Positions 28,813 to 32,947 of a stretch of 32,947 nucleotides of DNA are shown piece after piece. The notes under the pieces are model-generated. The model saw only the letters and a list, made by a program, of their open reading frames with translations. It did not search any database and had not been told where the DNA came from. The DNA lies in contig DBTR01000079.1 of the NCBI GenBank assembly GCA_002307145.1, forward strand, positions 34,711 through 67,657. Reading direction: 5' to 3'. This DNA comes from Rhodospirillum sp. UBA1311. Lineage in GTDB: Bacteria; Pseudomonadota; Alphaproteobacteria; Rhodospirillales; Rhodospirillaceae. The stretch's first letter is position 1; every line of letters begins with the position of its first letter. Made by a program: the position numbers and the translations under genes.

Positions 28813-29982
28813 TCAGCTCCCGAATTCGGTGAGGCGGGCGAATCCGGCTTCGAGATCGGCGATCAGGTCGTCCGGGTCTTCGAGGCCGACATGGAGGCGC
28901 AAGGTCGGGCCGTCGGCGTTCCAGAGCACGGTGTTGCGCACGATTCCGGGGGTGGTGTAGGTGATCAGGCTTTCGTAGCCGCCCCAGGAGAAGCCGAGGG
29001 CGAACAGCTTGTAGCCGTCGATCATCGGGATCAGCGCCTCTTCCGGATAGGGTTCGAGAATCACGCCGAACAGGCCGGATGCGCCGAGGAAGTCGCGCTT
29101 GAACAGGTCGTGCCCGGGGTCGCCGGGGAGGCCCGGGTGGAGAACGCGGGCGACCTCGGGACGGGATTGCAGCCAGCGCGCGACCTTCAGGCCGCTCTCC
29201 TGGTGCTGCTTCATTCGCGGCACGATGGTGCGCAGGCCGCGCAGGCCGAGATAGGCCTCTTCCGAACCCACCGAGTAGCCGTATTTCACCACGCTCGTCT
29301 TGATCACCGGATACAGCGCTTCGCTGGTGGTGATCGTACCGAGCATGGCGTCGGAATGGCCGGAGATGTACTTGGTCGCGGCCAGCACCGAGACGTCGAC
29401 GCCCTTCTCGAACGGGCGGTAGAAGACCGGCGAGGCCCAGGTGCAGTCGGCCACCACCAGCGCGCCCTTGGCGTGCGCGACCTTGGCGATCGCCGGAATG
29501 TCCTGCACCTCGAAGGTGAGCGAGCCCGGAGTTTCGCAGAACACCACCTTGGTGTTGGGCTTGAACAGAACCTCGATGTTTTCAGCCAGCAACGGGTGGA
29601 AGTAGTCCACCTGCACGCCGTTCTTCGAGAGGATGTCCTGGCAGAAGGTGCGGGTCGGGCCGTAGACCGAGTCCGACACCAGAACGTGGTCGCCCGGCTT
29701 CAGCAGCGCCGAGAGAGTGCCCGCGATCGCGGCGAGGCCCGAGGGCATCGCGATGCAGCGCTCGCCGCCTTCGGCAGCGGCGACCGCCTCTTCGAACGCC
29801 AGGGTCGTCGGCGTGCCGATGCGGCCGTAATAGAACGCATTCAGGTGGTCGGCCTGGGCCTCGGCCATCGCCGCCATGCTCGGGAAAGTGACGGTCGAGC
29901 AGCGGTAGACCGGCGGATTGACGCTCTGCGCGAAATAGGGCGAGGTCCGCCCGGCGTGGGTGATCAGGGTGTCTTGCTTCAT
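28813..29982 (-). CDS. metC: Cystathionine beta-lyase (PLP-dependent)
   Basis: 389 residues. Cys/Met-metabolism PLP enzyme, fold type I. The PLP lysine is K204 in VLAATKYISGHSDAMLG. Other marks: YGRIGTPTTLAFEEAVAAAEGGE (substrate and phosphate contacts from the neighbouring subunit), MPSGLAAIAGTLSALLKPGDHVL, ETPGSLTFEVQDI, and ALGFSWGGYESL near the C-terminus. The FSWGGYESL and GSLTFE features favour cystathionine beta-lyase over gamma-synthase. It breaks cystathionine to homocysteine, pyruvate and ammonia, and many homologues also have cysteine desulfhydrase activity. It sits 17 bases after sseA, which handles mercaptopyruvate, a related cysteine-degradation intermediate. Confidence 0.92.
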   Translation of the reverse strand: MKQDTLITHAGRTSPYFAQSVNPPVYRCSTVTFPSMAAMAEAQADHLNAFYYGRIGTPTTLAFEEAVAAAEGGERCIAMPSGLAAIAGTLSALLKPGDHVLVSDSVYGPTRTFCQDILSKNGVQVDYFHPLLAENIEVLFKPNTKVVFCETPGSLTFEVQDIPAIAKVAHAKGALVVADCTWASPVFYRPFEKGVDVSVLAATKYISGHSDAMLGTITTSEALYPVIKTSVVKYGYSVGSEEAYLGLRGLRTIVPRMKQHQESGLKVARWLQSRPEVARVLHPGLPGDPGHDLFKRDFLGASGLFGVILEPYPEEALIPMIDGYKLFALGFSWGGYESLITYTTPGIVRNTVLWNADGPTLRLHVGLEDPDDLIADLEAGFARLTEFGS

Positions 29983-29999
29983 GGAAATCTACGATCCGT

Positions 30000-30872
30000 T
30001 CAAGGATTGGGGCCGGAAGCGATGGGGACGTCGAGGGCGTTGCCCCATTCCTCCCAACTGCCGTCGTAAACCGCGACATCGGACTTGCCCGCCAAGTGGG
30101 CGGCAAACGCGAGAACGCAGGCGGTGACCCCGGTGCCGCACATCGCGATGACCGGGCGGTCGTCGAGGGGCACCGAGGCGGCGGCGAAGATGTCGCGCAG
30201 TTCCTCGGTGGATTTGACCGTCTTGTCGGCGTTGAAGACGGTCGAGAACGGGATGTTGCGCGCGCCCGGAACGTGGCCGGTGGCGCGGCTCGGGCGCGGC
30301 TCGGGCGCGGTTCCGGCGTAGCGCTCGGCGGAGCGGGCGTCGACCATCACCGCCCGGTGGGTGGCGAGATTGTCGAGGAGGTCGGGCTTGCGGATCACCT
30401 TGGGCCCGCCGTCGCGCGGGGTGAAGTGGCGGTAGTCGCGGGGGCTCAGGGCGCGGTCCGGGCCGTCCTCGATCGGGCGTCCGTCGGCGAGCCACTTCGG
30501 TAGTCCGCCGTCCAGCACCGCCACGTCGTCGTGGCCGACGGCGTGGAACATGAACCATGCGCGCATCGCCGCGTTGCTGCCGCCGTTGGCGTCGTAGACG
30601 ACCGCCTTGATGCCGTCGCCGACGCCGAGCTTGCTGACCTTCGCGAGGAAGGTCTGTGGCGAGGGCATGGCGTGGGAAAGCGGGCTCGTCGGATCGACGA
30701 TGTCGTTGACGTCGAAGAACCGCGCGCCGGGAATCCGCGCGTCGACGAAGCACGACCGGGCGTCGCGCGGGTCGGTGGGGAGGAAGCTGGTGGCGTCGAG
30801 AATCACCACGTCCGGCGCGTCGAGGTGCGCTTGCAACCACGCGCCACTCACCAGACTGTCGGAACGCTCCAT
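30000..30872 (-). CDS. sseA: 3-mercaptopyruvate sulfurtransferase (tandem rhodanese)
   Basis: 290 residues from the ATG at 30872, which overlaps the nudF stop (TAATG) and has a perfect AGGAGGG site. Two rhodanese domains: the first (about 7-130, inactive) has VDARIPGARFFDVNDI and DVAVLDGGLPKWL; the second (about 165-285) carries the catalytic C245 in CGTGVTAC. CG-S/T-GVTA marks mercaptopyruvate sulfurtransferase rather than thiosulfate rhodanese. It moves sulfur from 3-mercaptopyruvate to thiols, thioredoxin or cyanide. Contains RATGHVPGARNIPFS before the second domain core. The longer frame reaching 31259 is antisense-free but lies inside nudF and is rejected. Confidence 0.93.
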   Translation of the reverse strand: MERSDSLVSGAWLQAHLDAPDVVILDATSFLPTDPRDARSCFVDARIPGARFFDVNDIVDPTSPLSHAMPSPQTFLAKVSKLGVGDGIKAVVYDANGGSNAAMRAWFMFHAVGHDDVAVLDGGLPKWLADGRPIEDGPDRALSPRDYRHFTPRDGGPKVIRKPDLLDNLATHRAVMVDARSAERYAGTAPEPRPSRATGHVPGARNIPFSTVFNADKTVKSTEELRDIFAAASVPLDDRPVIAMCGTGVTACVLAFAAHLAGKSDVAVYDGSWEEWGNALDVPIASGPNP

Positions 30873-31546
30873 TATCCCTCCTTGTTCGCGAGCCAACGCG
30901 CGCGCAATTTCGCTCGGTTCAACGCGAACCATTGCAGCACCAGCACCGTGCTGGCGTTGTCGAGTGCGCCCCGGTCGAGCAGGGCGACGGCTTCGTCGGC
31001 GGCCATCGTGAACACGCGGATGTCCTCGTGTTCGTCGGCGAGCCCGCCGTGGTCGCCGACCTTCGCCGTGGAGACTTCCCCACAAAAGATCGCGAGGGTT
31101 TCCGACGAACCGCCCGGCGTGCAGAGGATATGGGCGACGAAATCCAAACGCCCAACATCGAGGCCGATTTCCTCGGCGGTTTCGCGACGCGCCACCGCCT
31201 CGGGGGCTTCGCCCGGCTCGATCATCCCGGCAGGGACTTCGATCAGCCAGGGATTCCACCCCGCCGCCAGGGCTCCGGCGCGAAACTGCTCGATCAGCAC
31301 GATTTCGTCGCGCACCGGATCGTAGGGCAGCACCGCGACGGCATGGCCGCGCTCGAACACCTCGCGGGTGATCTCAGGCGTCCAGCCGCCGGCGAAGGTC
31401 TGGTGGCGCAGCGTGTAGCGGGTCGCGCCGAAGTAGCCCCGGTAGAGCGGGTCCATGGCGAGGGTCTCGACCTGATCGGGTTCGCCGGAGCGGAGCGGAG
31501 CGCCGGGATTGAGGCATCCGATGGTCTTCAGGTGGCGCGCGGACAT
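30872..31546 (-). CDS. nudF: NUDIX hydrolase, ADP-ribose pyrophosphatase type
   Basis: 224 residues with AAGGGG upstream. The Nudix box is complete at residues 107-129 (G107 to E113, then R121, E122, E125, E126, G128), within PAGMIEPGEAPEAVARR. The preceding HAVAVLPYDPVRDEIVLIEQFRAGAL and WLIEVPAG, and CTPGGSSETLAIFCGEV after the box, match the ADP-ribose/nucleoside-diphosphate-sugar branch (also called TrgB-like). It hydrolyses ADP-ribose to AMP and ribose 5-phosphate, as a clean-up enzyme. The N-terminal 30 residues are variable. First gene of the nudF-sseA-metC-hisI operon and divergent from the suf regulator. A weak promoter candidate is TTGAGC, 17 bases, TAAGGT near 31605-31580 on the minus strand. 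Confidence 0.9.
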   Translation of the reverse strand: MSARHLKTIGCLNPGAPLRSGEPDQVETLAMDPLYRGYFGATRYTLRHQTFAGGWTPEITREVFERGHAVAVLPYDPVRDEIVLIEQFRAGALAAGWNPWLIEVPAGMIEPGEAPEAVARRETAEEIGLDVGRLDFVAHILCTPGGSSETLAIFCGEVSTAKVGDHGGLADEHEDIRVFTMAADEAVALLDRGALDNASTVLVLQWFALNRAKLRARWLANKEG

Positions 31547-31701
31547 GGAACCCCTTTTGAAAACAGAATGCAGTCCATACCTTAGGACCCGAATCGCGCT
31601 GGCTCAAGAGCCGGATCGGGATTTCGGCGGCGTCTCCGCGATTTCGCCCGGCGGGGGTGGCGAACCGGCAATCGGTTTTTTGGATCGTTCAGTTTTCCGG
31701 G

Positions 31702-31729
31702 TTGACACTTCGCGCGAACGGACTAATTC
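31702..31729 (+). promoter_or_regulatory. Predicted promoter of the suf operon
   Basis: Perfect -35 TTGACA (31702-31707), 16-base spacer, -10 TAATTC (31724-31729). A start near 31736 places the IscR-like site over the start point and the Fur box just downstream. Upstream of it, 31547-31701 shows only a weak AACCG/CGGTT hairpin with T-run near 31663-31681. Confidence 0.6.
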
Positions 31730-31731
31730 AG

Positions 31732-31756
31732 ATACTGTACTGTTTTAGTCCTGTTT
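31732..31756 (+). promoter_or_regulatory. Type-1 IscR-like operator
   Basis: ATACTG-TACT-GTTTT-AGTC-CTGTTT. Compared with the 25-base E. coli IscR type-1 consensus (core GACT-RWWWY-AGTC, flanks ATASYY and RRSTAT) about 20 positions fit by my count. A second, weaker core GACT-AATTC-AGAT lies 17 bases upstream (31721-31733) over the -10. Both have the RWWWY centre. The likely ligand is the Rrf2 regulator encoded directly downstream (autorepression when its cluster is intact). Confidence 0.6.
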
Positions 31757-31757
31757 G

Positions 31758-31772
31758 TGAGAATGATTCTCA
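31758..31772. promoter_or_regulatory. Fur box (7-1-7)
   Basis: TGAGAATGATTCTCA is a perfect palindrome about a central G and matches the 7-1-7 Fur consensus TGATAATNATTATCA at all but two symmetric positions. It lies about 20 bases after the predicted start point and one base after the IscR-like site. A Fur or Fur-family (Mur/Irr) protein would repress suf expression in iron-rich cells. Confidence 0.8.
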
Positions 31773-31827
31773 GTTGGATTTTCGCGATTTCGCGGCCCGG
31801 TCGGCGGGCTCGCCCAGGGGGCAACCG

Positions 31828-32295
31828 ATGCTCAAAGTCAACAAGTTGACCGACTATGCGGTCGTGGTGCTGTGCGACCTCCTGCGCGGTCAATCGCTGC
31901 GTTCGGCCGCCGACCTCGCCCAGTCGTCCGGGGTGCCGCTGCCGACGGTGTCGAAGATCCTGAAGCAGCTCGCGCGCACCGGACTTTTGCAATCGGCACG
32001 CGGCGTGAATGGCGGATACGGATTTGCCAGGTCGCCGGACGGGATTTCGATGACCGAGGTGATCGAGGCCCTGGAGGGGCCGATCGCGGTTACCGGCTGC
32101 ATCGAGGACTCGGGCGACTGCGAAATGGTGCATGAGTGCCCGATGAGCGGGCACTGGAACGCGGTCAACGTCGCGGTCCGGCGTTCGCTCGATAGCGTCC
32201 GACTGATTGATATGCTCCCGGAGGCCCGGTTCATGGACCCCGAGGATTTGTCCCGAGTGATCGTCGCGCGGCATGCCGCCGCGATGCAGGCGTAG
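31828..32295 (+). CDS. Rrf2-family SUF/Fe-S assembly regulator (IscR-like)
   Basis: 155 residues from the ATG at 31828, with AGGGGGC upstream; the longer frame from 31657 contains the operators. Winged helix-turn-helix at about 5-80 (LTDYAVVVLCDLLRG, LAQSSGVPLPTVSKILKQLARTGLLQSARGVNGGYGFAR). Three cysteines C91, C98 and C104 (in GCIEDSGDCEMVHECPM) fit the [2Fe-2S] ligand spacing of IscR. It should sense Fe-S cluster status and repress or activate the suf operon it heads. sufB starts 15 bases after its stop. Matches the Rrf2 group that leads suf operons in alphaproteobacteria and Xanthomonas; the symbol iscR or sufR could be applied, but the choice is not decided by sequence. Confidence 0.92.
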   Translation: MLKVNKLTDYAVVVLCDLLRGQSLRSAADLAQSSGVPLPTVSKILKQLARTGLLQSARGVNGGYGFARSPDGISMTEVIEALEGPIAVTGCIEDSGDCEMVHECPMSGHWNAVNVAVRRSLDSVRLIDMLPEARFMDPEDLSRVIVARHAAAMQA

Positions 32296-32310
32296 AGGAG
32301 AACGCGACCG

Positions 32311-32947
32311 ATGCCGTCCACAATCGAGACCGTCGAAACGGTCAAGGAACTCACCGGCGCCTACAAGTACGGGTTCGTCACCGATATCGAAATGGACATG
32401 GCCCCCAAGGGCCTGTCGGAAGACACCATCCGCTACATTTCGGCGCAGAAGAACGAGCCGGAATGGCTGCTGGAGTGGCGCCTGAAGGCGCTGAACCTCT
32501 GGCGGAACATGGAAGAACCCAAATGGGCGAAGGTCGATTATCCGAAGATCGACTACCAGGATCTCTATTACTACGCCGCGCCGAAAAAGAAGGGCGAAGG
32601 CCCGAAATCCCTCGACGAGGTCGACCCGGAGCTGCTCGACACCTACGAAAAGCTCGGCATTCCGCTCCGTGAGCAGGAAATCCTCGCGGGCGTGGTGGCG
32701 GTGGACGCGGTGTTCGACAGCGTTTCGGTCGCCACCACCTACAAGGCCAAGCTGGAGGAGAAGGGGATCATCTTCTGCTCCTTCTCCGAGGCGGTGCACC
32801 GCGCGCCGGAACTGGTGAAGAAGTACCTGGGCTCGGTGGTGCCGCAGTCCGACAACTACTTCGCCTGCCTCAACTCGGCGGTGTTCTCCGACGGCTCGTT
32901 CGTCTACGTGCCGAAGGGCGTGCGCTGCCCGATGGAGCTCTCCACCT
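32311..32947 (+). CDS. sufB: SufB, Fe-S cluster assembly scaffold (3' end outside window)
   Basis: The first 212 codons are visible and open to the window end; AGAGGAG precedes the ATG. SufB forms the SufBC2D scaffold on which Fe-S clusters are built. Seen: YKYGFVTDIEMDMAPKGLSEDTIRYISAQKNEPEWLLEWRLKA, EEPKWAKVDYPKIDYQDLYYYAAPK, VAVDAVFDSVSVATTYKAKLEEKGIIF, and FVYVPKGVRCPMELST at the truncated end, all characteristic of SufB rather than SufD. The family length of about 480-490 residues means more than half lies outside. It follows the Rrf2 regulator in an operon under IscR-like and Fur sites; sufC, sufD and sufS would be expected next. Confidence 0.95.
   Translation, partial: MPSTIETVETVKELTGAYKYGFVTDIEMDMAPKGLSEDTIRYISAQKNEPEWLLEWRLKALNLWRNMEEPKWAKVDYPKIDYQDLYYYAAPKKKGEGPKSLDEVDPELLDTYEKLGIPLREQEILAGVVAVDAVFDSVSVATTYKAKLEEKGIIFCSFSEAVHRAPELVKKYLGSVVPQSDNYFACLNSAVFSDGSFVYVPKGVRCPMELST

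Noticed and set aside
31663..31681. AACCG/CGGTT hairpin with T-run upstream of the suf promoter
   Set aside because: Only a 5-bp stem, and no plus-strand gene ends there because nudF diverges; too weak to call a terminator.

Overview
The window is one contiguous stretch of GC-rich bacterial chromosome, most probably from an alphaproteobacterium of the Rhodospirillales type. The basis is the stand-alone NDUFS4-like Complex I subunit gene, the Rrf2-led suf operon, the dense short-spaced gene order and the strong third-position GC that creates long antisense shadow ORFs. I see no phage, insertion sequence, CRISPR array or rRNA. The genus is inferred, not shown.

Layout. 1-1595: the 3' end of clpB, with a start-stop overlap to an unrecognised membrane protein. 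1609-4772, minus strand: an SRPBCC/AHSA1 protein, a LysM-M23 murein endopeptidase and an SDR-fold protein lacking the usual catalytic residues. 4859-8351, plus strand: upp, a small unknown protein, a stand-alone Panacea-domain protein and an NhaD/ArsB-type antiporter, ending in a bidirectional terminator facing a universal stress protein gene. 9473-12203, minus strand: a TPP-riboswitch-controlled thiamine-precursor ABC transporter (thiZ-thiX-thiY) with its own terminator. 12223-13471: a secreted DUF192 protein, tRNA-Pro(TGG), the NDUFS4-like gene, tRNA-Arg(TCT) and a tautomerase. 13651-15606: an acyltransferase-3/SGNH membrane enzyme.

15687-23792 is a catabolic module: a FadR-type regulator just downstream of a perfect 18-bp palindrome, a complete Liv-type ABC importer (binding protein, two permeases, two ATPases), an M20-type N-carbamoyl/ureido hydrolase and an amidase-signature enzyme. 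The genes read as uptake and stepwise hydrolysis of a nitrogen-rich amide or ureido compound; the substrate is unknown. An inverted pair of REP-like double-hairpin elements separates the module from the convergent dsbD gene.

The most interesting non-coding locus is upstream of dsbD (about 25731-25842, minus strand). It carries a promoter-like pair, a stem-loop exposing an anti-Shine-Dalgarno sequence, and an intrinsic terminator. The loop has an 8-nt perfect match to the dsbD ribosome binding site. It could be a small RNA or a dsbD attenuator leader.

25984-31546 holds an EamA transporter with a promoter that predicts a leaderless mRNA, a CobW/COG0523 GTPase, a small secreted Pro/Ala-rich protein, and a compact minus-strand operon nudF-sseA-metC-hisI. 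The right end starts the suf Fe-S assembly operon (Rrf2 regulator, sufB), preceded by a type-1 IscR-like site directly next to a near-consensus Fur box. This suggests joint control by Fe-S status and iron.
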